From GCA-2725625 sp964574215 (GTDB lineage Bacteria; Pseudomonadota; Alphaproteobacteria; Rhodospirillales; UBA2165): a stretch of 64,000 nt of DNA. A program made the position numbers and the translations under genes. The notes below the pieces were generated by a model. It did no database searches and was not told the DNA's origin. It saw only the letters and a list, made by a program, of their open reading frames with translations. Shown in pieces: positions 1-9,625 of the stretch (its first letter is position 1; the number at the start of each line of letters is the position of its first letter). Location of the stretch: the NCBI GenBank assembly GCA_964574215.1, contig CAZNLR010000015.1:1-64000 (forward strand), given 5' to 3'.

Positions 1-62
1 AATTCATGCCGTCATCGCGAAGACTGGTGTTGCCTATAAAAATGTTATCTCAGGAGAATAGT

Positions 63-1052
63 ATGATTATCGATATGTTTACCCACGTCTACCCGCGAGC
101 GATCTACGACAAGGTGGAAAAAGTACTGTCCAGCGATACCTACGCGCGGAAATATATCGATCCTATTCCCATGCTTTTTGACATGGATAAGCGGTTTCGT
201 GTGATGGACAAGTATGATGACTATCGGCAAGTGATTACCTTGGTAAGCCCACCAATCGAAGCCATCGCCGACGCAGAGCAAGGGGCCGAAGTAGCAAAGG
301 TAGCGAATGATGCGATGGCAGAATTGGTTGCCAAGAATCCGGACCGTTTTGTAACGTTTGCTGCATCCCTTTCGATGTTGGATATGGACAAGGCAATGGA
401 CGAATTGCATCGGGCGATTCGTGATTTAAATGCCGGCGGCATCCAGATTTACACAGATGTTGGCGGAAAATGCATCGACCATCCGGATTTCCAGCCTGTA
501 TTTGAAGCCATGGCGGAATACAACAAACCAATTTGGATGCATCCCGGTCGCCCTAAGAAAGTGAGCGATTTTTATGATGAGGAGGAATCGCTATTTGATA
601 TGTGGCAAATGGTGGGCTGGCCCTATGTGACCTCGGTAGCGATGATGCGACTGGTGCTTACGGGCCTATTCGACCGCCATCCCGAAATTAAAATAATCAC
701 TCATCATTTAGGTGGCATTATCCCGCAACATTCGCAGCGAATCGCTAACTCCCTGCTTCGCCAAATCAGGCAAATGGAATACCAAAACCCGGACCAGGAG
801 TTCAATTTTATGCGCCGCCCGCCGATCGATCAGGTGAAAATGTTTTACGGTGACACGGCTTTGCACGGCGCGGTTTCGCCAGTCAGAAACGGCATTGAAT
901 TTTTTGGCGTCAATAACGTGGTATTTGGAACCGATGCGCCCTATACGACGATCCAACTCGAACTCGATATGATGGATCAACTCGGTCTCGAAATGGACGC
1001 GAAGCAACGGATATTAAGCGGCAACGCCAAACGAATATTGGGCATCAAATAA
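63..1052 (+). CDS. amidohydrolase family protein (ACMSD-like TIM barrel)
   Basis: A 329-aa cytosolic protein of the amidohydrolase-2 family, which covers decarboxylases and hydrolases related to aminocarboxymuconate-semialdehyde decarboxylase; the substrate cannot be told. Seen: the core-strand motif MHPGRP with H160, an HHLGG segment near residue 213, and the C-terminal FGTDAPY with D291, which in the family is the metal-binding and catalytic Asp. The ATG at 63 is chosen because CAGGAG lies 6 bases upstream; an earlier in-frame ATG at 6 has no such site. Odd: the N-terminal metal motif, normally HxH or ExH, reads F6-T7-H8, so the first metal ligand is missing. It converges on clpA and no operon partner is visible. 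Family assignment is good; activity is uncertain. Confidence 0.8.
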   Translation: MIIDMFTHVYPRAIYDKVEKVLSSDTYARKYIDPIPMLFDMDKRFRVMDKYDDYRQVITLVSPPIEAIADAEQGAEVAKVANDAMAELVAKNPDRFVTFAASLSMLDMDKAMDELHRAIRDLNAGGIQIYTDVGGKCIDHPDFQPVFEAMAEYNKPIWMHPGRPKKVSDFYDEEESLFDMWQMVGWPYVTSVAMMRLVLTGLFDRHPEIKIITHHLGGIIPQHSQRIANSLLRQIRQMEYQNPDQEFNFMRRPPIDQVKMFYGDTALHGAVSPVRNGIEFFGVNNVVFGTDAPYTTIQLELDMMDQLGLEMDAKQRILSGNAKRILGIK

Positions 1053-1113
1053 TCCGTTGATTTATTTGACACCTCTTCCGGGATATGGCGATTAATGAAA
1101 GCCGCTTTTTTTA

Positions 1114-3432
1114 CTACTTAACGAGTTCGGGTTTTTTCCCGCCGCCTTTTTTCTTTTTATCCGTGCCACCGGGAAGTGCCAGTTTGGGGTATTCGAAGGC
1201 AATCTTGCCGCCTTCGGCTGTCACCTTGACTATACCACCCTTGACCAAATGCCCGAACAGCAACTCCTCGGAAAGCGGCTTCTTGATATGTTCCTGAATG
1301 ACCCGGGCAAGCGGCCGGGCGCCAAATCGTCTGTCGTACCCTTTCTTGGCGAGCCATTCGCGGGACTGATCGGTCAAGGTGATGGTAACGTCGCGGTCGC
1401 TCAATTGGGCTTCCAGTTCCATAATGAATTTGTCTACCACCTTGCTCATGATTTCGGGCGACAAATTGGCGAACGGAATGACGGCGTCCAACCTGTTGCG
1501 GAATTCGGGCGAGAACATCCGTTCAATCGCTTCTTCATCGTCGCCTGTGCGTTCCTCACGTTCAAACCCGATGGCCGGTTTTGCCATCTCAGAGGCGCCA
1601 GCGTTGGTGGTCATAATCAGCACAACGTTGCGGAAATCGACCGACTTACCGTTGTGGTCCGTCAGCTTGCCGTGATCCATAATCTGCAACAGGATATTGA
1701 ATAGATCGGGATGCGCTTTTTCCACCTCGTCCAGCAGCAATACGGCGTGGGGCTGCTGGTCGATGGCGTCGGTCAGCAAACCGCCTTGATCGAAGCCCAC
1801 ATACCCCGGCGGCGCGCCGATCAGCCGGGAAACCGTATGGCGTTCCATGTATTCGGACATGTCGAAACGCACCAAATCAATTCCCATACTCATGGAAAGT
1901 TGGCGGGCGACCTCGGTTTTGCCGACACCGGTCGGCCCCGAAAACAGATAATTACCGATGGGCTTCTCTGGTTCCCGTAATCCGGCGCGGGCCAGCTTGA
2001 TGGCGCTGGCCAAGGCGTCGATAGCCGGGTTCTGCCCGAACACCATGGTTTTCAAATCACGCTCCAGATTCGCCAGCACCTTCTTATCGTCACGAGAGAC
2101 GCTCTTGGGCGGAATGCGCGCCATTTTTGAAATTATCGTTTCGATATCTTTGACGCCGATGGTTTTCTTGCGTTTGTTTTCCGGCACCAACATGCGGGAT
2201 GCGCCAACCTCGTCCAGAACGTCGATGGCTTTATCGGGAAGCTTGCGGTCGTGAATGTAGCGGGATGATAGTTCCACCGCCTGCCGGATCGCTTCCGCCG
2301 TATAGCGGACTTTGTGATGTTCCTCGTAATAGGGTTTCAGCCCCCGAAGAATTTTGACGGCATCTTCAACCGACGGCTCGTAAACATCGATCTTCTGGAA
2401 ACGCCGGGCCAGGGCCCGGTCTTTTTCGAAATGGCCGCGAAACTCCTTGTAGGTTGTCGACCCGATGCAGCGCAAGGTGCCGCTCTGCAGCGACGGCTTC
2501 AGAAGATTGGAAGCGTCCATGGAACCGCCACTGGTGGCCCCTGCCCCGATAACCGTATGGATCTCATCTATGAACAGGATCGATTCCGGCATCTCTTCCA
2601 GTTCGGTCAACACCGCCTTGATGCGTTCCTCAAAATCGCCGCGGTACCGGGTGCCCGCCAGTAGGGTCCCCATGTCCAAAGAATAAATTACGTTGTCGGC
2701 CAGCACCTCGGGCACTTCGCCGGCAATGATCCGCCGCGCCAAGCCTTCCGCTAAGGCCGTCTTGCCGACACCGGGATCACCCACATAAAGCGGGTTGTTC
2801 TTGGTCCGGCGGCACAGAACCTGAATGGTGCGTTCGATCTCGGCTTCACGGCCAATCAGCGGATCGATTTTACCGTCCTCGGCTTTTTTGTTCAGATTGA
2901 CGCAATAGGAATCGAGGGCTTCGGAACCTTTTTTGACGTTCTTGTCTTCGGTGCTTTCCTCATCCACCCCTTCAACGGGCTTGGCCTCGGAAAAGCCCGG
3001 AACTTTAGCAATGCCGTGGGAAATGTAGTTTACGGCATCCAAACGGGTCATATCGTGGATTTGCAGGAAATATACCGCGTGGGCTTCACGCTCGGAGAAA
3101 ATGGCGACCAGCACGTTGGCGCCCGTCACTTCTTCGCGACCGGAGGATTGCACATGAATGGCGGCACGCTGGACCACTCTTTGAAAACCGGCCGTCGGCT
3201 TGGGCTCCGTCAATTTCGGTGTAATCAGATCACCCAACTCGTCGTCGATGAATTCCATGAGATCGTTACGCAATTTTTCGATCTCGACGCCACAGGCGCG
3301 TAAAACGGATATGCCGTCCTGATCCTCCGTCAGAGCAAGCAGCAGGTGCTCCAAGGTGGCGTATTCGTGGTTTCTGTCCGTCGCCAGGGCGAGGGCACGA
3401 TGCAAACTTTGTTCTAAATTACGAGACAGCAT
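1114..3432 (-). CDS. clpA: ATP-dependent Clp protease ATP-binding subunit ClpA
   Basis: A 772-aa AAA+ unfoldase that feeds substrates, including N-end-rule proteins delivered by ClpS, into the ClpP peptidase in the cytosol. Seen: an N-terminal double Clp-N domain (about 1-145), a first AAA module with Walker A GDPGVGKT at 218-225 and Walker B LFIDEIHT, a second AAA module with SGPTGVGKT, a ClpP-docking IGF loop in AKPAIGFER, and a C-terminal D2-small domain ending in a Lys/Gly-rich tail. The length matches ClpA, and there is no ClpB-type middle coiled coil. It lies directly downstream of clpS on the same strand, the usual alphaproteobacterial arrangement, so the adaptor and unfoldase are probably co-expressed. 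Confidence 0.97.
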   Translation of the reverse strand: MLSRNLEQSLHRALALATDRNHEYATLEHLLLALTEDQDGISVLRACGVEIEKLRNDLMEFIDDELGDLITPKLTEPKPTAGFQRVVQRAAIHVQSSGREEVTGANVLVAIFSEREAHAVYFLQIHDMTRLDAVNYISHGIAKVPGFSEAKPVEGVDEESTEDKNVKKGSEALDSYCVNLNKKAEDGKIDPLIGREAEIERTIQVLCRRTKNNPLYVGDPGVGKTALAEGLARRIIAGEVPEVLADNVIYSLDMGTLLAGTRYRGDFEERIKAVLTELEEMPESILFIDEIHTVIGAGATSGGSMDASNLLKPSLQSGTLRCIGSTTYKEFRGHFEKDRALARRFQKIDVYEPSVEDAVKILRGLKPYYEEHHKVRYTAEAIRQAVELSSRYIHDRKLPDKAIDVLDEVGASRMLVPENKRKKTIGVKDIETIISKMARIPPKSVSRDDKKVLANLERDLKTMVFGQNPAIDALASAIKLARAGLREPEKPIGNYLFSGPTGVGKTEVARQLSMSMGIDLVRFDMSEYMERHTVSRLIGAPPGYVGFDQGGLLTDAIDQQPHAVLLLDEVEKAHPDLFNILLQIMDHGKLTDHNGKSVDFRNVVLIMTTNAGASEMAKPAIGFEREERTGDDEEAIERMFSPEFRNRLDAVIPFANLSPEIMSKVVDKFIMELEAQLSDRDVTITLTDQSREWLAKKGYDRRFGARPLARVIQEHIKKPLSEELLFGHLVKGGIVKVTAEGGKIAFEYPKLALPGGTDKKKKGGGKKPELVK

Positions 3433-3502
3433 GATTTCAGACTTTTACCTTACGCGTTAATTTATTGGAACTATCGAAGTTTCCGGTTCAATCGTTTTCC
3501 CC

Positions 3503-3844
3503 CTAAGAATCTTTTTCGATCGTGCATTGGAGCGGATGCTGATTTTGCTGGGCCAAATCCATCGTCTGGTTCACCTTTGTCTCTGCGACTTCATAGGTGT
3601 AGACGCCGCAGACACCGACACCCTTCTGATGAACGTGCAGCATGATCTTGGTGGCGTCCTCGTGGTTCCTGTTGAAGAATTTTTCCAGCACATATACGAC
3701 GAACTCCATCGGCGTATAGTCATCATTCAACATCAGTACTTTATACATCGACGGTTTTTTGGTCTTCGACCGGCTTTTAACGGCAACCCCATGTTCCGTT
3801 TCGTCACGACCACCGCCGTCATTCACATCGTCGTCGCGTTTCAT
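3503..3844 (-). CDS. clpS: ATP-dependent Clp protease adaptor ClpS
   Basis: A 113-aa adaptor that binds N-degron substrates and hands them to ClpA. Seen: a hydrophilic disordered N-terminus (about 1-30), then the ClpS core with the N-degron pocket sequence LNDDYTPMEFVVYVLEKFF and the helix around HEDATKIMLHVHQKGVGVCGVY, in which the ClpA-contacting His is present. The N-terminal extension is slightly longer than in E. coli ClpS (106 aa), which is common in alphaproteobacteria. clpA starts about 70 bases downstream on the same strand. No heat-shock promoter could be recognised upstream. Confidence 0.96.
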   Translation of the reverse strand: MKRDDDVNDGGGRDETEHGVAVKSRSKTKKPSMYKVLMLNDDYTPMEFVVYVLEKFFNRNHEDATKIMLHVHQKGVGVCGVYTYEVAETKVNQTMDLAQQNQHPLQCTIEKDS

Positions 3845-4065
3845 GGCTACTATTATTCGTTCGGCTCCGATTGTTCTGTATTCAATTTAAACTCAATTAT
3901 ATGACTTAACAAATATGGTCTGAAATCATTTATTCGCAATATCTCCCGTTAGAGCCTTCATCCTATAATATTGGGATTTTCGATCAAATTAAAAAGATTA
4001 CTTTCCCAATTTCGGCCAATTTCATCAGTAATCGGCTGTATTCAGCCATTATACAGAATTCGGAC

Positions 4066-4782
4066 TTAGTGCCTCAATAAACCATCACTGCCGAATTCGA
4101 GTGTAAAATGGTTGCGGAATTCCTCTTCGTCATTGGTGCCATAAACATCAAATACCGTCGTTTCCCGAGGCGGATTTATCGGAATATCCGTGAAATCCCA
4201 GGTATTTACCAGTTTTTCGAAGACGATTCCCTGATAACGTTTCGAAGGCCAAAGATAGGCATTGATATAAAATTTTCCTGCCCGACAGCCGGAAACGACC
4301 CAATAAAACCCGATTGAGGGTAATTTTTCCGAAGGCGGCGGCGAATCAAAGAAATCGCTGCTGTTCAACGCCCGGACGAATAATTCGAAATCCCGTTGCG
4401 GAAGATTGGTGGAAGATACCTTGGGACGCCATGGTTTGAGCAAATCCGGTGAGGACAATTCCGTGGTCAGGTTGCTCAAATCCGCTTCGCCGGTCACCTG
4501 AATCTTCATATTATAGCGCCCGGGCTCAGCTGATTTAACCAAGTCGTAGGCGCGAACCTGTTCGTTGTAAACGCCGTTATAAACCAAGCGATAGCGGTCC
4601 TCTTGGCTGGCGGCGCACCCCGCGCGGATATCGTCTCCCGCGACGAAACTGAACCAGGTGAGTTTTCTGGTTATCGGCTGATAAAATCCTTCGTCGGATC
4701 CGGTATACGCGCACGCCGACAACACGCCGAAAATGGTTAATAGAATTGGCGCGATTCGCCTCAGCGGATTTGCAAAATTCAC
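4066..4782 (-). CDS. putative lipoprotein, unknown function
   Basis: A 238-aa hypothetical protein. A GTG start at 4782 is chosen because AACAGGAGA lies just upstream at ideal spacing; a longer in-frame reading to 4845 has no ribosome-binding site. From this start the N-terminus is a signal peptide with a positive n-region (RR at 8-9), a hydrophobic stretch and a lipobox LSAC with Cys24, so an envelope-anchored lipoprotein is inferred. The mature part contains three further Cys residues and many aromatics but no motif I recognise. It is flanked by clpS (same strand, about 220 bp away) and a divergent D,D-carboxypeptidase. A weak hairpin (GGCTG/CAGCC) lies at about 4033-4046, downstream of the stop. 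Confidence 0.7.
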   Translation of the reverse strand: MNFANPLRRIAPILLTIFGVLSACAYTGSDEGFYQPITRKLTWFSFVAGDDIRAGCAASQEDRYRLVYNGVYNEQVRAYDLVKSAEPGRYNMKIQVTGEADLSNLTTELSSPDLLKPWRPKVSSTNLPQRDFELFVRALNSSDFFDSPPPSEKLPSIGFYWVVSGCRAGKFYINAYLWPSKRYQGIVFEKLVNTWDFTDIPINPPRETTVFDVYGTNDEEEFRNHFTLEFGSDGLLRH

Positions 4783-5057
4783 CAAAGTTCTCCTGTTAAT
4801 ACTTTGTTCACGGCGATTGCCTAAAACTGATAAGGTAGTGTACACCTAACATCTTGATTTCAAGTGATGAATCTTGGATTGTTATACAAATTGAACCTTT
4901 ATGTGAGAAATCAGGCCTATTCAATGGACAGTCTCGGAAGTGATCCCTACACTCCGGTCCACAATAAGGACACAATTAAGTCCGAGAGGCGAATACATTT
5001 ACTTGGGGACGGTCGGGAGACAATCTGATTTTTAAAGCCTTCATATTTAGTCCGCGA

Positions 5058-6206
5058 ATGGCTCGGCGAATTATAAGCCTTGGCGCGCTAGCTGTCGCTC
5101 TGCTGCTGACCGGCGCCGGGAATGTTCAGGCAAAATACGCCTCCATCATCATTGATGCTCAAACGGGTAAGGTCCGTCACGCCGTCAATGCGGACACCCG
5201 GAACTATCCGGCTTCCTTAACCAAACTGATGACCTTGTATTTGCTGTTCGAAGCCGTCGATAAGAAAAAACTGACCTTTAAGTCCCGCCTATCCGTTTCC
5301 CGCAAAGCCGCCAACCGGCCGGCGTCCCGCCTCGGCCTCAAGCGGGGGCAGTCGATCTCGGTCAAGGACGCGGTAATGGCGCTGATCGTCAAATCCGCCA
5401 ATGATGTGGCCACCGTCGTGGCCGAAGCCCTGGCCGGAGACGAGCGCAGGTTTGCTCTGGTTATGACGGCCAAAGCGCGCAAACTGGGTATGTCCCGGAC
5501 CACCTTCCGCAATGCATCGGGTCTTCCCCACCGGGGACAGTTGTCAACGGCACGCGATATGTCCACCTTGGCGCGCTCGCTCTACAAACGGTTTCCTCAT
5601 TATTACCATTTGTTCAAACGAACGACCTTCGCCTTTCAAGGCCGCACCTACCGGACTCATAATAAGGTCCTCAAATACTATCCCGGCGCCGAGGGAATGA
5701 AGACGGGATATATCAGGGCTTCCGGATATAATTTGGTAACGGCGGCCAAGCGCCGCAATCACCGGCTGATTGGCGTCGTATTCGGCGGTAACACACCGAA
5801 ATCCAGAGACCGGCACATGATTAATTTGCTCAACCGGACCTTCAAGAAAGTCGGGCAACCGGTTCTGATGGCAAAAGCGCCGGACACGAAATCTAAAAAT
5901 AAAAACCCTGGCAAGCTCACCGCCGAGAACGATATCTGGGGAATTCAAGTCGGCGCCTTTTATTCCAAAAACCCGGCTTACAAGCTGGCGAAAACGATTA
6001 GCCAGAAATACGCCCGCGTATTGAGCAAAGGCAAAATCAAAGTGATGCCATTGCAGAAATCGCGCAACCGCGTTCTCTACCGGGCGCGCATTTTGGGCAT
6101 CGGCAAGCGCACAGCTTACCGGGCCTGCCGCTTGTTGAAGAAAAACCGCCGCCCGTGTCTGGAACTCAGACTGCCCGGCCAGATCGAACTGGCCTCCCGC
6201 CAATAA
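5058..6206 (+). CDS. D-alanyl-D-alanine carboxypeptidase with C-terminal SPOR domain
   Basis: A 382-aa periplasmic penicillin-binding protein (peptidase S11, DacA/DacC type) that trims the terminal D-Ala of peptidoglycan stem peptides. Seen: a signal peptide (1-25, cleavage near VQA), the SxxK motif S53-L-T-K56, the SxN motif S113-A-N115 and the KTG triad 215-217, so the active site is intact. A basic linker (about 270-298) is followed by a SPOR-like repeat from about residue 300 (IWGIQVGAFYSKN), which in known proteins binds denuded glycan at the septum. The protein is very rich in Arg/Lys. The aldo/keto reductase start abuts the stop codon (TAA then ATG), so the two are probably translationally coupled. 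Confidence 0.93.
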   Translation: MARRIISLGALAVALLLTGAGNVQAKYASIIIDAQTGKVRHAVNADTRNYPASLTKLMTLYLLFEAVDKKKLTFKSRLSVSRKAANRPASRLGLKRGQSISVKDAVMALIVKSANDVATVVAEALAGDERRFALVMTAKARKLGMSRTTFRNASGLPHRGQLSTARDMSTLARSLYKRFPHYYHLFKRTTFAFQGRTYRTHNKVLKYYPGAEGMKTGYIRASGYNLVTAAKRRNHRLIGVVFGGNTPKSRDRHMINLLNRTFKKVGQPVLMAKAPDTKSKNKNPGKLTAENDIWGIQVGAFYSKNPAYKLAKTISQKYARVLSKGKIKVMPLQKSRNRVLYRARILGIGKRTAYRACRLLKKNRRPCLELRLPGQIELASRQ

Positions 6207-7034
6207 ATGCTCACCAAGCCGATACCGTCAACGGGTGAGGCCTTACCTGTTATCGGTCTGGGTACCTACCGCTCGTTTGATGTCTCCCTTACGCCCGGCA
6301 AAAGAAAAGACCTTCAGGAGGTCCTGCGGCTGTTCTTTGAGGCCGGTGGATCCGTAATCGACTCGTCACCCATGTACGGCAAGGCTGAAGCCGTCGCCGG
6401 AGAAGTGCTTGAAGAAATCGGGGGTCGCGATCGGGCTTTCGTCGCCACCAAGGTTTGGACCAGCGGCCGTCAGACCGGTATCGGCGAAATGGAGGAGTCA
6501 CTCCGGCTGCTGCGATGTTCTTCCATCGAACTGATGCAGGTTCATAATCTGGTGGATTGCGACACCCATTTGGCGACCTTGCGGGACTGGCAGGCCGAAG
6601 GGAAAATAAAATATATCGGCATCACCCACTATACGGACCAGGCCTTTGGCGAACTGGGCCGCTACCTGAAGGCCTATCCTTGGATCGATTTCTGTCAATT
6701 CCCCTATTCCATCGGTCAGCGGGATGCCGAGGATTATTTTCTCGACCTCTGCGCCGACCAAGGTACCGCCACTTTGATCAACCGGCCCCTTGATCAGGAC
6801 CGCTTGTTCAAATCCGTTCGCCGTCGGGACGTTCCCGAATGGGCCGGCGAATTCGGCTGCTCCAACTGGTCGCAATTTTTTCTCAAATACATTCTGTCTT
6901 TTGAAGCCGTCACCTGCGCTATTCCCGCCACGGGCAATCCGTCGCATATGGCCGATAATCTGGTTGCCGGTGAAGGACGTCTGCCGGACGCGGCGGAGCG
7001 CCAAAAAATGTCTGATTTTTTCGACAGCCTATAG
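6207..7034 (+). CDS. aldo/keto reductase family oxidoreductase
   Basis: A 275-aa NADPH-dependent carbonyl reductase-type (beta/alpha)8 barrel; the substrate is unknown. Seen: the catalytic tetrad of the family, with Asp and Tyr in VIDSSPMYGKAE (about 49-60), Lys in FVATKVW (about 82) and His in IELMQVHNL (about 113). The C-terminal part with ATGNPSHMADNL resembles the cofactor-phosphate loop of the family. It starts directly after the stop of the carboxypeptidase, with no gap, and has no obvious Shine-Dalgarno of its own, which suggests coupled translation. A role in the envelope is not implied. The homologues I recall are annotated only as aldo/keto reductase. Confidence 0.88.
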   Translation: MLTKPIPSTGEALPVIGLGTYRSFDVSLTPGKRKDLQEVLRLFFEAGGSVIDSSPMYGKAEAVAGEVLEEIGGRDRAFVATKVWTSGRQTGIGEMEESLRLLRCSSIELMQVHNLVDCDTHLATLRDWQAEGKIKYIGITHYTDQAFGELGRYLKAYPWIDFCQFPYSIGQRDAEDYFLDLCADQGTATLINRPLDQDRLFKSVRRRDVPEWAGEFGCSNWSQFFLKYILSFEAVTCAIPATGNPSHMADNLVAGEGRLPDAAERQKMSDFFDSL

Positions 7035-7408
7035 GGCTCAATCCAATAATTTGTTTTGCCCGTTTTCATCGTGCTCGAAAGGGATCAGCGATCTCAGCGT
7101 CAGTTCGCGTTTAAAAAATTTGTATGATTGGCAGATTTGTAGCGATTTTTTTAAGTAAATACATGACAGCATCAAATAGTACTCATGTAAATATACGTAC
7201 TAACCGACATATTTATTTCTATTTCTTAATGTTTCATTTCATTTCAACGGTCTTTTTTTTGACTTTGATCAACGACTTCGAATTGAATACAAAATAATAT
7301 TTATTCTTGTATATGCCTTCCGCGAACCACTCCTTTGCAATTCTAAAAACAGAATAATGAATTATTGCAGGTAAACCGGTTTATTTCTTTGGATCGAGGA
7401 GTGAAGTC
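7035..7408. other. AT-rich intergenic region upstream of the chemoreceptor
   Basis: A 374-bp non-coding stretch, clearly richer in A/T than its neighbours. No RNA gene or strong hairpin was recognised. A possible promoter toward the chemoreceptor is TTGATC (7265-7270), 17 bp, TACAAA (7288-7293), but the match is weak. The last bases carry the chemoreceptor ribosome-binding site GAGGAG at about 7397-7402. Confidence 0.35.
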
Positions 7409-9565
7409 ATGGAATTTCTGAACAATTTAAAGATCAGCATTCAGATTGGTATTATTACAGCGGTAGCGCTCATCGGGTTCGTTGTCGTCGGCACCGTTTT
7501 ATATGTAAATTTAAACGAAACGCAGCGACTTACTGCCGAGAAGCAGCGTGTGGATGATGGTCACGCCATTACCAAGGCCATTGGCTATGAATTTTTGAAT
7601 GCCCGGCGGCGTGAAAAGGATTTCTTGATCCGGCTCGACAGTAAGTATGTGGCAGCTCACGGTAAAGTATCGGCCTCTATTCGGAAACACGTCGAGGAAA
7701 TGCGTCCCTATCACGACGAAGCCGAAATCCTCACCTTACTGGACGGCATCAAAGCGGGTTACTTGAAATATGACGCGCAATTCAAGCATGTGGTGGCCAG
7801 CTGGGAAAAATTGGGCCTGAACGAAAAATCCGGTTTGCGCGGAAAGTTGCGAAAAGCCGTCCATGACGTGGAAACCAAACTCAAGGAGGCAAATAATTCT
7901 GATCTTACGGTCATCATGCTTATGATGAGACGGCATGAAAAAGATTTTCTCATGAGGATCAACAAAAAATATGTGGGTCGGATGGTAAAGCGTCATCAGG
8001 AATTCACGGCGGCCTTAGCAACATCGCCGATTCCCGACGACGTAAAGGCCGATATTTCAACGAAAATGACCAGCTATCACAAAAGTTTTGCCGAACTGGC
8101 TGCCATCAGAGTTCCTTTGGTAGCAGACACCAAAAATCTCAGTAAACTTTTTGCCGAGGTTACACCGAAGCTGAAAACCATGGCCGCCGATAGTGAAGAA
8201 GACTCCAAATTAGCCGCTGCAGGCGTTGCTGCGGTTCAAAGGGAATCGAGCACAATTATTTACAGCACCGTGGCCGGCATCGCCGTCCTCGTGTTGTTGC
8301 TGTCTTTCCTGATTGGAAGAGCGATATCCGGCGCCCTGGGTAAAATGAATTTTGCCATGACGGAATTAGCAAACGGCAATAACGATGTTGATATTCCGTG
8401 TGTCGGTTGCTCGAACGAAATCGGTCAAATGGCTGATGCGGTCGAGGTATTTAAAGAGAACGCAATCGAACGCATCGGGTTGGAGAAAGATGCCGAGGAG
8501 CAACGGCAGCTACAAAAGCAGCGCGAGGAAGATGAGCGTAAAGCCGACGAAAAACGCCGCGAAGAAGAGTTGGAGCGTGAACGGCGTGAACGTGAGGCCG
8601 AGGCCGCGAGAGAAGCCAAAGAGCATGAAGAGGAGGAACAACGTCTCGCCGCCGAACGGGAAACCGAGCACCAAAAGGCCGAAGAACAGGCCGAACGCGC
8701 CCGTGTGGAAAAAGAGCGTGCCGACAAGATCAGCGCTTTGACGGCAACCTTCGATTCCAGCGTTTCCCGAGTGCTGAGCACGGTCTCCGACGCGGTTCAA
8801 AATATGGGGCTTACTTCCCAGGCGCTTAATTCGACGGCAGAGAGCACCTCAGAACACGCAACCTCCGTCTCGGCGGCGGCCGAGCAGGCCTCAGCCAATG
8901 TCCAGACCGTGGCGGCGGCGGCAGAGGAGCTTTCAAAGTCGATCACTGAAATCTCCAGCCAAGTCAGTCAATCGGCGACTATTTCCTCCAAGGCCGTTGA
9001 CGAAGCCCGCAAGACCAATGATCAGGTTAAAGGTTTGGCGGAAGCCGCCACCAAGATCGGCGAGGTTGTCGAACTGATCAACGATATCGCCAGCCAGACC
9101 AACCTGCTGGCCCTCAACGCCACCATCGAAGCGGCCCGGGCCGGTGAAGCCGGTAAGGGTTTTGCCGTGGTCGCCTCCGAAGTGGGCAATCTGGCCAATC
9201 AGACGGCCAAGGCCACCGAGGAGATCAGCACCCAGATCAGTGGCATTCAATCTGCCACCAATGAATCGGTTGACGCCATTCAGGATATCACCTCGATTAT
9301 CGGTGAAATTCATGAAATTGGTTCAAGCATTTCGGCCGCCGTGGAGGAACAAGGCGCAGCGACGCAGGAAATCGCCCGTAACGTCGAGCAGGCGGCCACC
9401 GGTACCCAAGACGTCACGGTCAACATCGTCGACGTCTCCAACGGCGCCAACGAAACGGGACAGGCGGCTGATCAAATGTCGGCATCCGTTTCGACCTTAA
9501 GCAGCGAGGCCGATCAATTACGCAGCGAAGTTGAAACCTTCCTATCTGGTATCAAAGCGGTCTAG
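7409..9565 (+). CDS. methyl-accepting chemotaxis protein with charged coiled-coil insert
   Basis: A 718-aa transmembrane chemoreceptor that would signal to CheA/CheW. Seen in order: TM1 (about 12-32); a periplasmic helical sensor (about 33-285) carrying two copies of a motif of the form RRxEKDFLxRxxxKYV (near 66 and 171), which is typical of helical bimodular (HBM-like) sensors; TM2 (about 285-305); HAMP (to about 355); an unusually long, almost purely charged Glu/Arg/Lys helix (about 348-445); and the cytoplasmic signalling hairpin with its tip IASQTNLLALNATIEAARAG. No CheR-tethering pentapeptide is seen at the C-terminus. The start is supported by GAGGAGTGAAGTC before the ATG. A strong terminator follows, so it is monocistronic. 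The ligand is unknown. Confidence 0.93.
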   Translation: MEFLNNLKISIQIGIITAVALIGFVVVGTVLYVNLNETQRLTAEKQRVDDGHAITKAIGYEFLNARRREKDFLIRLDSKYVAAHGKVSASIRKHVEEMRPYHDEAEILTLLDGIKAGYLKYDAQFKHVVASWEKLGLNEKSGLRGKLRKAVHDVETKLKEANNSDLTVIMLMMRRHEKDFLMRINKKYVGRMVKRHQEFTAALATSPIPDDVKADISTKMTSYHKSFAELAAIRVPLVADTKNLSKLFAEVTPKLKTMAADSEEDSKLAAAGVAAVQRESSTIIYSTVAGIAVLVLLLSFLIGRAISGALGKMNFAMTELANGNNDVDIPCVGCSNEIGQMADAVEVFKENAIERIGLEKDAEEQRQLQKQREEDERKADEKRREEELERERREREAEAAREAKEHEEEEQRLAAERETEHQKAEEQAERARVEKERADKISALTATFDSSVSRVLSTVSDAVQNMGLTSQALNSTAESTSEHATSVSAAAEQASANVQTVAAAAEELSKSITEISSQVSQSATISSKAVDEARKTNDQVKGLAEAATKIGEVVELINDIASQTNLLALNATIEAARAGEAGKGFAVVASEVGNLANQTAKATEEISTQISGIQSATNESVDAIQDITSIIGEIHEIGSSISAAVEEQGAATQEIARNVEQAATGTQDVTVNIVDVSNGANETGQAADQMSASVSTLSSEADQLRSEVETFLSGIKAV

Positions 9566-9585
9566 TTCTCTGTGTATTAAGATGA

Positions 9586-9611
9586 GGGAGGCTTCGGCCT
9601 CCCTTTTTTTT
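9586..9611 (+). terminator. rho-independent terminator of the chemoreceptor gene
   Basis: A 7-bp GC stem GGGAGGC/GCCTCCC with a TTCG tetraloop, followed directly by eight T residues, 20 bp after the chemoreceptor stop. This is a textbook intrinsic terminator. The TRAP dctM gene ends just beyond on the other strand, but the A-run needed for the reverse direction is poor. Confidence 0.93.
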
Positions 9612-9625
9612 CTAATCATCCGCGG

